A stretch of DNA of 64,000 nt from Coprinus comatus. Taxonomy: Eukaryota > Basidiomycota > Agaricomycetes > Agaricales > Agaricaceae. Where the stretch lies: contig JAWPGT010000040.1 of the NCBI GenBank assembly GCA_034638255.1, positions 124,001 to 188,000 of the forward strand, in the 5' to 3' direction. Under the pieces are notes generated by a model. It did no database searches. It saw only the letters and a list, made by a program, of their open reading frames with translations, and had not been told where the DNA came from. Positions 12,238-24,523 of the stretch are shown in pieces (position 1 is the stretch's first letter; each line of letters starts with the position of its first letter). The translations under genes and the position numbers were made by a program.

Positions 12238-13970
12238 ATGATTGTTACGGCATCTTCAACTGAACCAGAAGCGCTCAGTCCTACGTCTACGGCGACTATG
12301 ATTTACAAGTACGTTCTACCATTCAATACCATTCAATCACTCTACAAGACTGAATATGAAAAATGTCAAGCTATCGAGCACTGACTTTTGTATTAGACAA
12401 TTCATAAAACGTCAAGTCGTAGTCAATTCAACAATAAGCACGACAATAGCTTTAGTTTACATGACATTATGGTTTATTGGTGTTATATTCTGTTTATGTT
12501 ATTGTCGAAGACAATCATCATCGAATCCGAAATCGAAATCGAAATCGAAATTATTCACTGGTTTAAGAAGTAGAACTCGAAGGATAGGGATAGGGATTCG
12601 GAGGAAAGAATCTGAAGAGTCGACGTTGCCATCTAGTAGTCATGATTTCAAAAAGGTATGCAGAAATTCAATCGTGGTCCGTTTTTCATTGACATCGACA
12701 ATACTAGGATACTCAGAGGATTAAAGAAATGGAAAGAAATGAATCAGATACCGAACGAGCGAAAACATCACCTATTCAACGAATAATAATCACTCCTCCT
12801 AATCCTAAACGTCACAAACTCCGTTTCATTGTCGATGTCAACGATACCAACACCAACGCCAACACTAATCATTACGATCAAAATCCGCGTCAAGGTTCTC
12901 ACTTCCATGATCACGATCATGATCAAGACGACATCCATACCAACATTCCATCTGTATCAAGTCTTACTACATTCTCTCCTTATCCTCATCCAGGTATCCC
13001 TACAGTGTCAGCGTCAACCAAAACTGTTGGGGTTGCCGAAGTTGTTAACGGTGCTAGTGCAATTCGGCCCGTCGACGGGATGAATGGAAATGGATTAGAT
13101 TATCCATATATATCACCTGCTCACTGGCAAGCTGCCGGTGGCGTTGGCTTTGACGGGGGTAGTAGGAGGACAGAAGAGGAAGATTCGGATATTGTCAATG
13201 GTCCTCAGGCTTCGACTTCGACTTCTACTCCTGCGAATTTAGGTATTGGTGTTGGCATTCTTTACCGAGACCGAGACCGAGAGTGGACTGAGGAAGAATA
13301 CCAGTACCGAGACCATGGCCAAAGACATAGACATAGCCAAGGACAGCCAATTAGATTTGAGGAGGATGTTAGACTTGGGGGAAGAGAACTTTATTCAGGC
13401 TCTAGCCGAGGAAACTTGGCAGCACCGATACCAACGCCGGTATCAGCATCTTTATCCGGATCAAAAGGTAGGAGAACGAAAATGAAATTCCCACTTCCAA
13501 TTCCAAATCACCCCACATACACATACTACCCACGTCACATGCATCTACATCATTCCTCAACATTTTATGAACATGAACAAAATCGTCATACTTCAAGTTA
13601 TCTTCAACCATCTACATCATTTCCATCATCTACAGCTTCAGATTCTACACATACGCATATACCACCAGCCTTGGATGACACTGATACGACTATGACTTTC
13701 GAACCATCGGATTTGACTACTAGTGTGCCTGGATCTTATGAATCGTTTCAAAGCGTTTTACCTGGTTCGATACGATGGAATGGTATTGGTGATGGTGGAA
13801 GTTCTACTTTATCTGTGAATACTTGCGATTATGATTATTCTGATCCTACAAGTGTGGTTGTTCAAGAGGCTAGGAGAGTACCTATATTACCTACTAGACA
13901 AGGAGAAGTTGCAGTTGCTGGTCATTATTCTATGGCTACTGCTGTTGCTGTTAACTTACCTTTGAATTGA
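12238..13970 (+). CDS. single-pass membrane protein with long disordered tail, unknown function
   Basis: Three exons: 12238-12308, 12397-12655 and 12717-13970. The introns are 12309-12396 (GTACGT donor) and 12656-12716 (GTATGC donor), and both preserve phase. The predicted protein is about 527 residues. A short Ser/Thr-rich N-terminus precedes one hydrophobic helix (about residues 40-62, containing LVYMTLWFIGVIFCLCYC) that ends in Cys and Arg residues. A basic juxtamembrane stretch with Lys-Ser repeats follows. The remaining ~400 residues are low complexity (Asp/His/Asn, Arg-Asp-Arg and Ser/Thr-rich) with no domain I can name. The shape, with a small outside part, one helix and a long cytosolic tail, fits a type III membrane protein. 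Such single-pass proteins with disordered tails are common in Agaricomycetes but mostly uncharacterised. Gene structure is well supported; function is unknown. Confidence 0.75.
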
Positions 13971-15251
13971 TTTCTTTGGTATTGTTAAAGTACTTTTTGA
14001 GGATTCGACCGGTTTTTTTCTTAATACAGGAATTTCAAATATTTAACGAAAATATTGATCCTGACTCCTGAGTAAGTTTTATGTTGAAGTTGAACGTGGA
14101 TACATTGTTCTTGGGAGTTGAGATAGATCGAGGAAAGAGAGTCGATAGAAATACAGGACTTACAAGTACCTTCGGGAAGGTTGTAGAAAATCATTCTAAC
14201 ACTAACGATGGTCTTGCCATTTCTACTCGAAGGTGTGATTACTACGAAATTTCTCATCACCTTCTGTATGTTTAGTATGTAGGCTCACTTCTGGGAAACA
14301 TAAACAAGTTCGACACTATATAGAGGCATATATCCCCATAGCAGCATGATAAGAACACAAAGTTAAGACTCAGACTTGAAGACGAGAACTACATATTTGA
14401 TAATACCTGACAAGAACACAAAGTTAAGACTACATGATGATAGTCAGTAACTTTGAAATAGTAGAACGAAGAGCGGGTATAGATACTAACCTCAGACTCA
14501 AAGACGAGAACTGAGGGTACATGGAGACGCGCATATAGTTTAAGTACATACACATGAACAATAGAAACGGTCAAAGCAAATAAGATGAGCAATAAGAAAA
14601 ATCACGGGCATTGCAATCATGTAGTTTGGACCATTCTTACACTGCCGCACACGTTCTCGACACATGTTTTCCACATCCAAATCCAACACAGCATGTACTA
14701 TTGTTGCCATTGCTGGACTTGGGGTATGTGTATGTTATTTAATCAGAAAAGTCGACATGTCTTCATTGAATGACCTCAAGGCATGTCATCTTTACCAATA
14801 TTTCATTTCAACTTTCCTGGTGACTTACCGGCCTTTCTAATTCACAGATGCAGCGCGAGACTACTTTCCTCTATTAGTGTTGCCCCACATGTACGTGTAG
14901 TATAATACGCCGTTATTATTAGGATATTCTTCTTGTTTGGTGAAGGAGACCTCCAAAACACTTCGAAAGTAGCTGGTGTTAAAATAAAATCTCTAACACA
15001 TTGGGACGACTTAGAAGGGCCAATTATACCGGCCAACACTATCTTCGGCTTTTTCTTTCAGAGGCGATTTAAATGGTTGGTAACCACGGTTGGTCCACAC
15101 GGCATGACCCGGGCCGTTTACGGGTGATCCGGGAGCCGGCCCGCTGGAAGAAGCTCTATATTGTCCACCATGATGGCGTATTCATGAAAGATTAAAAGAC
15201 CCGTTTCGATTGATATCTGCCCCCCTGTAATCATACCCATCAATAACAGAA
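13971..15251. other. intergenic, with short direct repeats
   Basis: No supported gene. It contains the 14351-14512 direct repeats listed separately and the promoter of the aldo-keto reductase. Short ORFs on both strands lack any coding signal. Confidence 0.5.
14351..14512. repeat. short interspersed direct repeats
   Basis: The 19-mer AAGAACACAAAGTTAAGAC occurs at 14351-14369 and again at 14412-14430. A second unit beginning CTCAGACT and ending AGACGAGAACT occurs at 14370-14391 and, slightly diverged, at 14491-14512. The arrangement suggests a small partial tandem duplication. Confidence 0.75.
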
Positions 15252-17144
15252 ATGCCCATCCCAAACATCAAACTCAACAATGGCAAAGAAATCCCAGCTT
15301 TAGGGTTAGGTATGTTCTTATCAATACAATCCTCTTTGAAACACAAACATACTAACATCATTGCTCAACTCACACCTGTCTCTCTAGGTACTTGGCAATC
15401 TAAAGCAGGAGAAGTTGAGGCTGCCGTTGCTTATGCTATCAAGGAAGCTGGCTACCGGCATATTGATTGTGCATGGTGAGAAAAAGAGCATATAATGATT
15501 CAACTTGCGAGCGTTGCGACTGGCAACCTGTAACGATAACAGGGACAATACCCTTCGAAACCCGTTCTTCTAGGAGGGTCTTTACGGTCCCTTCCAAGTC
15601 CCTTTGATTCTTCCAAAAAATCCCTATATTATAATATTCAATTCAGACACTGACCCTTTTTTGTTTGATTCGGTGATACAGGGGCTATGGTAATGAGAAA
15701 GAAGTTGGCGAAGGAATTCGTGCCTCTGGTGTCCCTAGGTCTGAACTCTTCGTAAGTCGTACATGTCATTATTGTATCATCATCATGGGACCATATACCC
15801 AGTCACCATTTTTTGGTTTCTGGGGTTACCTGTTCAATTCCGTTTGATGGCCGTTTTTTATTTGCAAACGTGAAAAACTGACCATGGAGTCTTTTTTTGT
15901 TAGGTCACGAGCAAGTTATGGGGGACATGGCATTCTCGCGTTGAAGAATGTTTGGATCAAACTTTAGCGAACCTGGGAACTGATTATCTCGATTGTAAGT
16001 GTCAATACAATGGTTTATTCTATGGTCCGTGCGCATATATATTGTGCTACGGTTTATTATTATTGCGCTATGGTTGCGTAAATTCAAGTTGTCTCGAGTT
16101 ATATTCATCGGAGGTGACAACGTCTAACCTTCTCTGTTTTGCCAAGTGTATCTCATTCATTGGCCTGTGCCATTGAACCCCAATGGGAATCATCCTATTT
16201 TTCCCTTACTTCCCAATGGCAAACGAGATGTTGATCATTCTTGGAAATTGAGTCAGACTTGGAAACAAATGGAAGATGTTCTCAAGAAAGGTACGTTAGC
16301 ACTTTCGTTAGTGGTATACTGGAATTGACGCCCTTACCATTTATCTCTCACAGGCAAAGTTAGGTCCATTGGCGTATCTAACTTCTCACAAGCCAAACTT
16401 GAAGAAATACTACCTACAGCCGAGATTGTGCCCGCAGTCAATCAAGTCAGTCCCGCTCGCTTAGACAAATTTAAACTTTTTTCTTGTGGCTGACTCAAAT
16501 TGAATGACGTCGCTTAAATAAAAACCAAAATAGTTAGAACTTCATGTTTATAACCCTCAACACAAACTCGTGGAGTATCTTAAATCCAAGGGGATTGTAG
16601 TAGAAGCCTATTCCCCACTTGGTTCTTCTGGTTCTCCTCTTCTTACCGATTCGGACGTTGTAGACATTGCTGAAAAACGCTCTTTACAACCTTCTGATGT
16701 CCTTTTGGGTTACCTTCGTAAATTCCATTTTTCATTGTTGAAAATTCTCTCACAGTTATTAACTAATTCATCTCTCTCTTCTCACACAGTTTCGAAAGGA
16801 TTTGTGGTTATCCCCAAATCGGTGACTCCTTCTCGTATTTCTGCAAACTATAAGGGTGCTACGAAGGGAATTGAAAGTTTAACTAAAGAAGATATTGAAA
16901 AGTTGGATGGTCTTGCTGCTGCTGGTAAACAAAGAAGGTTCGACATCTCTTTCTCTTTCCTTCTGTTATCGCTTTTTTTTTACTATCTTCTAATCTCTCT
17001 TTGGTTTAGGTTTATCACTCCACCTTGGCGTATGTTTTATTTCCCTCGATTTATATATGATTTTTAGTACTGAGCTAAAACCTTTTTATTTTTATTTTCA
17101 TAGCCGTTGAGCTCGGATTCGAGAATTGGCCTAAATTGCTCTAA
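15252..17144 (+). CDS. aldo-keto reductase (NADP-dependent)
   Basis: Cytosolic aldo-keto reductase that reduces aldehydes or ketoses with NAD(P)H. Ten exons can be read: 15252-15309, 15388-15475, 15682-15751, 15904-15994, 16147-16290, 16354-16445, 16534-16717, 16790-16937, 17010-17029 and 17104-17144. They give 311 residues, the normal family length. The catalytic tetrad is visible: Asp and Tyr in GYRHIDCAWGYGNE, Lys in TSKLW, and His in LYLIHWP. The family block IGVSNFSQAKLEEIL and the cofactor-binding segment VVIPKSVTPSRI are intact, and the C-terminus ends in a GFENWP-like segment. All introns keep phase. It lies 1.9 kb upstream of myo-inositol oxygenase on the same strand. Since AKRs include the fungal uronate reductases, a role in reducing D-glucuronate is possible, but specificity cannot be read from sequence; glycerol or xylose reductase activity is equally likely. 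Confidence 0.93.
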
Positions 17145-19071
17145 GGGTGTCAATTGCTTTGATGTTAAAACTATGAATTAATATACCAATTGTCTCTTAC
17201 CTTCAGGAGGAGGAGAAGTCACTTATCTTATGGAGAAGGAAAACTGAAACGTGAAAATTTTAAAGCATGACGATGAACATCTGTATTAATAACATAACAC
17301 ATGTATATGATATATATATGTCAGACATATCTGGACCAGAACGTAAATGGTCTAAAGCTTGATTGGAATTTAGAGTTCACAACACGTTTTTGTACAAAAT
17401 TTGCGATTGGGAGTTATTTATTTCATTGCGGAGAAGTTGGGTTCGAACATGACCATTTGAACATTAACACACGAAGAAGAAGTTTAACATTAACACGATG
17501 CATGTCATATGAGAGTATCTTGCCCATCCGAGAATAAGAGTTGTCCTAAATTTAAAAAATCTCCTTTGAAGTTTCACGCTTGAACGTGAAGAATCAAGAT
17601 TAATAAGAACAAGAACATTAATATGCTGTATGATATGTCGGTTTTACTCGGTCCAAACATGACTTGCACTAGTTTAATTTTTTTGACTGATTCAACTATA
17701 TAAATTCTAACTTTACTTTGCCATTGTAGAATTTGCGACTGGGTGTTATTTTATTTTGGGTTTGAGCATGAACATAAATTTGTGATCCTTGTACGTAAAT
17801 GAGAACGAGTTACACTAGAACCCGAATGAATGATCCACGTTTCTTTTGGTATGTATATTAAAGTGGCGTAGTTATAGAAATGTATGGTTATCGATCTCCT
17901 GAGGATCACTGATAGGTGGCGGATTAAATCAAGTCGCCGATTCGACCGTGCTCTAGTACGCCCTAGACTCTAGTAGTATTAAGGAGTATGCATCCTGCTT
18001 TGACAAGCTGTGTGACTTAGAGTAAGCCTGTGACCAACATATACGTACGTAGGTTAGTGGAGGATGGAGCTATGTAATCCGCTCATGATATTAGGTTCGT
18101 TTCTTGAGTTGGAGTGAGTCATCCAAGTGGTGGCGGATGGAATGTTAGTCAAAGAAAGCATTGTAAACCGCTATATGCCTAGGAGTATCTTCGGGATAAA
18201 TAGATACTAATCTCCTGCCAGCGAGCGTCTGTTTCATCGAATGAATTGAGTAGTGACAAGTTGGGAATTCTGATATAAAACAAATGAATAAGTTCTTGTA
18301 TACCGTCACTCTAGTCATTCCAATACTGTACCCCTTCTTCTTTGTTTACAAGCAACCATTTTGAGAGCCACCCCTGTACGAACTATGTTGCGTCACAGAT
18401 GAAACACCTCCCACATGGGATTAGGAGTGTGAATACAAGGTTTTCTTTTTTTAACGTAACTCAAAGTTATTGAAAAAGGGGTTAGGTGACAAGTGAGTCT
18501 CTTATACTCCTCGGAAAACGAGCGTTGACGGGATGACGGGTTGATGATTTTCCGAGATGTCACCAGGCTTGAAGCTAAAAGGAAATATACCAAAAATGAT
18601 CATATAGAGCGACCAAAGAGCGGGTTGGCCGTAAGGGAGACATTCCGACCCCTCAGGGTTAAGAGAAAAGTGGCAGTAACCTAAATAGGCAATGCTGTTC
18701 GTCAGTGTTCGTCAAGTTCTGTCGCGATCGCGATCTGTTTTTGATACATACACGTGGTTGGGAGTCAGAAGTGCCTTATCACAGATCTGCCCCGATCAGT
18801 ATGTAGAAAAAAACTCAATTGCAACGGAATCATTCTACGTTCACGATAAGTTTGTTGAAATCGAGATTGTATTTTTTTCAGTGGAGACCACGCATATGTT
18901 GGAGTGATGATACTAAAGATCCCGGTTCCCTTTTAATTAGTAACCCTATGTATCCGAAATCCTACATAAACCACTCGTCTCCTCGCTTCTCTTAACTTCA
19001 TCCCCTCTCCTCTACTTCATTCTTCAGAGCACTCACTAAAGCTTGTCCAACTCCACGCGGACTATATAATC
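17145..19071. other. intergenic, with an old diverged duplication
   Basis: No supported gene. The blocks near 17399-17455 and 17737-17775 share a diverged sequence (TTTGCGA.TGGG.GTTATTT followed by GGGTT.GA.CATGA), pointing to an old ~340-bp tandem duplication. The ORFs at 17301-17537 and 18692-18907 look spurious. Confidence 0.45.
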
Positions 19072-20339
19072 ATGTCTTTCATAATTGGTGAAGAGGTCAT
19101 CCGCAAAGGCATCGAACTTGATAAGGTCTCCGACGCCATTGACGATGGTCAGCTCATTTTCAATATCATTTTTGTGATTTCAAACATGTGAATACTGACA
19201 AATTTTATTTATAGTCAACGCTCTGAAAGGAAAGATATGGACAGATAAATCCGAATTCGACGAAAACAAGGACAAGGAAGCTTTCCGAAACTATGATGCC
19301 GCTTGTGATCAAGTGAAAATTTTCTACCGAGAACAACATAGTAAGCTAACCTACTCCGCTCTAAGCTGAAACGCGGAACATGTTCTGATTATAGCTCAAA
19401 CAGAAAAGCAAACTGTGGAATTCAACATCAAGGCTCGTGCTGACTTCAAAACAAGGAAGACTCGTGAAATGGGCGTTTGGGAAGCGATGGAACTACTCAA
19501 TAAGCTCGTAGACGAATCCGACCCTGATGTTTGTATTTTTCTTTGATTTACAAACTCGTGATGTGTGATGTTCATGACGTCAAAATTTTCAGACAAGTCT
19601 CACGCAAATAGAGCATTTACTACAAACCGCCGAAGCCATCAGAAGAGATGGGAAACCGGAGTGGATGCAGGTAAGCTTCAGATTTTTCTCATCGTATTCT
19701 TGAGGTTGATCACAATCAAAGGTGACCGGACTGATTCACGATCTCGGCAAACTTTTGCTTGTATTCGGTTCCCAAGGGCAGTGGGATGTTGTCGGGGTAA
19801 GCCTTCGGTGTCAATCCGTTCTTTGGCTTCTGAAATTCTAATCAGCCTTGCAGGATACTTTTGTTGTGGGTTGCAAATTCTCTGACAAATGTGTATACCC
19901 CGATACCTTTGCGGCAAACCCGGACTCGAAGCATCCTGAATACTCTACCGAGTATGGGATCTATCAACCGAACTGCGGCCTCGACAATGTAATGCTGTCC
20001 TGGGGACACGATGAGGTGAGTTTCGCTGCGCAATTCTTTTTCCGTCTACTATTGTGCTAATTTGTCTTTCAGTGGTTGTACCTCGTTCTCAAGGACCAGT
20101 GCACACTTCCAGCTGAAGGTCTTGCTATGATCAGATACCACAGCTTCTACCCATGGCACAGGGAAGACGCCTACAAACACCTCTGTAACGAAGAGGATCT
20201 CAGGCTACTTGAGGCTGTTAAAGCTTTCAACCCCTATGATCTTTATAGCAAAAGCGACGAGCGTATCGACCCCGTTAAGTTACGCCCATATTATGAGGGA
20301 CTTATTTCGAAATATTTCCCTCCGGTTCTCACATGGTAA
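19072..20339 (+). CDS. myo-inositol oxygenase
   Basis: Di-iron oxygenase that cleaves myo-inositol with O2 to D-glucuronate, the first step of inositol catabolism, in the cytosol. Seven exons (19072-19147, 19215-19340, 19395-19528, 19593-19670, 19722-19796, 19854-20015, 20073-20339) give 305 residues, close to the usual ~285-310. The iron ligands and substrate residues of the family are all present: His in EHLLQTAE, the His-Asp pair in LIHDLGKLL, His in SWGHDEW, His in [11 protein letters not shown], and Asp in FNPYDLYSK. The signature blocks [12 protein letters not shown] and [12 protein letters not shown] are intact, as is the C-terminal [14 protein letters not shown]. It is flanked on the same strand by an aldo-keto reductase and a HAD phosphatase, so a small inositol-related grouping is possible. 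No decay is visible and identity is certain at family level. Confidence 0.96.
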
Positions 20340-20649
20340 ATTCACGGCGATATCAACTATTGTTGCCCCATTAAAAGTAAATAAATATTTGTTACATGCT
20401 GTAACAAAATACTTTCATTTCTTCCTTGTTTTTATGCTCTCTGTCGTATAAGTACTAGTAGATATTTGTTATTTTAGATATTTCACAATCCAGTTTGTTA
20501 TGTGTCGTATAGCCCCTCTTAATAATAGATCGTTTTACTCTGATTATCGCTTAGTGACAAAATCGTGTGATGATCAGATAACATTAATCTGTGGGGCGAG
20601 CTCATGAATTATTGGAGCGCGTCGGATTTAACCTCTTTCTCATTCACCC
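20340..20649. other. short intergenic spacer
   Basis: 310 bases between the MIOX stop and the HAD phosphatase start. It must hold the MIOX terminator and the phosphatase promoter. I see no distinct element. Confidence 0.5.
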
Positions 20650-21905
20650 ATGTCCGACTCAGCACCTCAAAGCACTCTTCCATATCCTCCAGTACACCAA
20701 GATAAGAAATTTGTTGTATTGTCTGACTGGTAGGTTCTGGTATTCATGTGCTTTGAGGACACATACTGACCAACGACGACCCGGGACCCCAGGGATGGCA
20801 CAATCACAACTTATGATTCTAATGATTGTGAGTGTGATAAACCGATTGTTTGAATCAGGAGATTGGGCGCTCAAACGATCGCTAAAGACTTGACTGATAA
20901 TCTTGGGTATGGAAAGGAGAAGCGCCGAGAAGGGAATATAGACGTTCTGTCTGGAAAAGTGACTTTTAGGTGAGCATGAGGTCGATATATGCGTCCAGTT
21001 TTCTGATTTAGGCGACATATATCTGAAAACTGTCAGAGATTCGTTTCGAGAAATGCTTGAAAGTGTTGCGAAAAAAGGACATACGTTTGAAGAATGTAAA
21101 CAGGTCCTTCGAGAGAGTATGAAATCTTTTGATTTTATAATTTCATTTGTTAATCATTGGAAATTATTTTATCCCCCATTGCATTTGTTAATCCATATTG
21201 GAAACGGAAATCTCTCAGATATCAAACTTGACCCTGGATTCAAAGAATTTTATGCATGGTGCAAAAAGACGGATATTCCAGTGATTATTGTTTCTAGGTG
21301 AGCAACATTACCGGAGGTAATCAATTTCGGCAATGGGAGCTTAGAAAATTATTAGCGGGATGGCACCTATCATTCGTGCGGTGCTATCAAAACTTGTGGG
21401 TGACGAAGATGCTGCCGAAATCGAGATCATCGCCAACGACGTGGAGGTACAAGCTGACGGAAGCTGGGAAATCAAGTACCGGCACCCAACCAGGTCATTC
21501 ACCAAACTTGTAATCAGCTGCTTCGTTGGTGATCGTGGCTGACCAAATTTTTAGTGGCTTCGGGCATGACAAATCTCAAGCCATTCTGCACTACCGCAAC
21601 CTACCGAACCCTCCGACATTGTTGTTCTTCGGAGACGGTGTATCAGGCAAGAATCTATCTCTGTTGAAGGAAAGTCAACAGTCCGATTAATCAGTTGATT
21701 AGACATCTCTGCCGCGAAGTTCGCGGACCTATTATTCGTCAAAGCGAAAGAGGACGGAGAGAATGATTTATCTTCCTACTGCGTACGAGAGAAAATCCCC
21801 CATGTTCCTTTTCGAGACTTTTCCGAGGCAGTACCAATCGTGAGCGGTATCGTGGACGGAAAACAGACCATCAAACAGGTTATTGCTCCATATACCACGA
21901 TATAG
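20650..21905 (+). CDS. HAD-superfamily phosphatase (phosphoserine phosphatase/MtnX-like)
   Basis: Small-molecule phosphatase of the haloacid dehalogenase superfamily. The start at 20650 gives MSDSAPQSTLPYPPVHQDKK, followed directly by catalytic motif I, SDWDGTIT, split by an intron with a GTAGGT donor. Motif II is the SSGMAPIIRAVL block, also across an intron. The Lys of motif III lies in GFGHDKSQAIL and the acidic motif IV in FFGDGVSDIS. The last intron (21647-21702) has a GC donor (CAG|GCAAGA) and a TTAG acceptor, and removing it is needed to complete motif IV. The end is at 21905, giving roughly 265-270 residues, normal for the family. The second intron, near 20830, has no fully satisfying junction; a short stretch after SND is uncertain. 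The substrate is unknown, and related fungal enzymes act on small phosphorylated metabolites. It is downstream of MIOX on the same strand. Confidence 0.85.
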
Positions 21906-23991
21906 ATGTGACCGTTCCTCTAAATTACTACGGCATTTATCTCATTTTCAAAGCGACGATGTACATTCTCCAGTCCACAAGGGCAACTTATCGAGTGGTT
22001 GTCCTCTGAATCTCGGGTATATGATTTTTGGCGCAATGATTGATGGTTGCGAGTTATAAGGAATGAGTTATGTATAAGCAAGTATCCGAGTCTAGTTTTT
22101 CAAAGTATCGGGCGACCAGGAACTGGAAAGCTTTGACCCCGCCAAGACATTGATTTTTGAAACACCTTGGCCACTTCACTTTGGGACCCCACCAGATGCT
22201 CACTCTCCTACCGTTGATCCCTCATGTTCATATTATTGTGTCCTAAGGATGCCAGTTAACCCTGTTCAAGAGCCCTGAATCCCAGATAGAAATTCAACAT
22301 TTTGGATACTGCCGAGTCCCATAACCCCCTTGGACACTCACTGATTATTCAATTCCCCACTCCACCGTTTGTCCTGGTTCTTCCCATCAGCTTATATGTA
22401 CCCATGACGGAGTACGATTTGGATCTTGACGTCATGATACCTGAGCCATGTTTGCTGAATGCAACCCTGCAGGTATTGTGTTTTCTGCATATGTAACGGC
22501 AAGGCGTTAGTTCCTGAGAGACATGTTTACCCTTCCTACCATTTTGGGTATGGCCCAGGTGTGGCGGCGGGAAAACCACCCTGAGCTACCCTTGAAGCTT
22601 CAAGCTTGGCCTTACTCTGGTGTTGCTCTGCCCTACTGAGGCCAGACGTTGGAGAATCAACACCTGCCGGATGGGGCCGCGCTCAAGTGATGGCAAATTC
22701 TCATACCGAGATAATTACTAACAAGTTGGCATGATTTTCTGCAGGATATGACTGTCACTCAACAGATTTTAAGAAAGAGCGAGGATTTTGATACTCAACA
22801 ACATCTTCGGTTGTAGTAAATAAGGTGTAAGGAATCACTCTAAAACTATGATCTAGCTCTAGAGATGGATGGATGGATGTAGATTGTCTTAGGACGAATT
22901 TATGGCGAGTCTTTCGGCACTTTTAGGCCAGATCTAAGATTGAAATATTGACAGGCGGCCGGCCTGGAAGACTGCCTTAAGTACTAGTAGATAATCAAGG
23001 GTTCCCTAATTCTCCGTTCGAGCTTCGCGGCTGTGACTCGATTTATTTTCTTTTGATCCTGTCTGGATTCTTCCGCTGGAAATTGTTGACATGGGAGTTG
23101 CGGAGAACTAACGGAGAACCCTATTCGGAGCTATTTTGTAGGTACTTACTTAGCTAGCCCGAGCTAGTCCCTCGGATACTCATGGCCTACTACCTCCATA
23201 TTATTACCCATTCTCAGCGATCCCTGTTCTGTGGACGCTACCTGGTATGGGTTAGATATATAGCTCCTTATAAGTGCCCCAATGTTTTGTCGTAACTTAG
23301 TACAATAGGATGTATGTAATATGATTTTTCAAACCCTGAGGCGCTTAAAGGACGGAACAAGTAACGTAACCCTACAGAACCACAAGGGTTAATAAGGTTG
23401 TCTGAGGCTCATTGTATATGTGTGAATCCGATGCGAATATGATGGATTGATATGTGTTTCCGATCCCCTAACAAAATGATTTCCCTGTTTGTTTCAAATA
23501 CTATGCTATCCTAACGACTGCCAGACCAACACCAGACTCGGACCAGAACTGTAGCCGGCACACTGTTCTTTCGGCTTCGGTCTACAGTGCCCATGGTCTA
23601 GGCTGGCACTTGTATATTACTGACTATCATACTTATCTCAAGCGCTTCATGTCGTCATGACCCATTCACAAGCTTTCAACATTTTAAGGAGTGACATCCG
23701 TCTGCTATAACTGTCATGACTATTCACAACTTGGAGTTTTGGGTCTTCTTGTTGGTATTGTACGCCGAACTCGTGATAAGTGTATGTATAAACATATAAC
23801 ACATGGTGCTAATGACAGGATCAATCACGAAAGCATGGATTGGAATGAGTTCTGTCAAAGCTCTGTGATATTTCTATGATGCCGAAGGGAAAGTATTCCG
23901 CGGGTGTCCAATATCATACTGTTGCAATCTCGGACTATATGTAGAGATAGATTTATAATAGTAGGTCATAGTGGTGCTTGGAGTCTCCTTG
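21906..23991. other. intergenic, no gene seen
   Basis: About 2.1 kb with only short ORFs (for example 22302-22496, 22349-22579, 23691-23879) that lack domain or splice evidence. I see no transposon ends or RNA gene. Confidence 0.5.
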
Positions 23992-24523
23992 TCATGCGAT
24001 GTCATCCATGATGGAGTCATCTTGGGGAATGAGCTCGGGGAAGATGGCGAACAAATCTTCTTCCGTGGTAGTGGTGCGGGCCGGTGGTTTGGGTGGGCTT
24101 GTAACAGATGGTACAGTCTCTGGGTTGAGGTTGATTAGGAAATTTGGTTGTGGGTTTGATTGGTTGTGGAGTTGTTGAATGATTGTTTGTAGTAATAATA
24201 CTGTTGTTTGTGTAGGGTCACCCTGAACTGTCTTCGCGGCTTCAATGGTGAAAGCTGCGACGATTCCGGAAAAGAGGCCGGCCTGTAGAGTATCATCTGG
24301 AACATATTTTATGATGTGATATATCCATATACTTACAAATATGAGAAGATTGTGTAATTCTCCTGTCCAACTCTCATATGTTTCCTTTGTAAATTGCTCT
24401 GCCTTCTTATTCAATTCTTCCCATCGTTTCGCATCAGTGTCTTCATCAAGGATCTTCAAGTTCTAAGTGCATATCATCTCAGTATATAATTATATCTTAG
24501 GGAGCGATACTTGCTGGGTCCAT
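23992..24523 (-). CDS. truncated DUF6535-domain protein
   Basis: Short relative of the full DUF6535 gene at 53867. Exons are 24523-24515 (only MDP), 24462 to about 24340, and about 24279-23992. The first intron (24463-24514) has a GC donor (CCA|GCAAGT) where the full-length copy has GTAAGT. The protein matches the full copy from the acidic start through the ESWTGELHNLLIF segment and the first membrane helix (AGLFSGIVAAFTIEA), down to the NLNPET stretch. It then leaves homology and ends in a ~35-residue Thr/Glu/Asp-rich tail. It therefore has one of the four helices seen in the full copy, in about 140 residues. This could be a truncated but expressed protein or a dead fragment; frame and splice sites are intact. 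The function of DUF6535 is not established. Confidence 0.6.
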
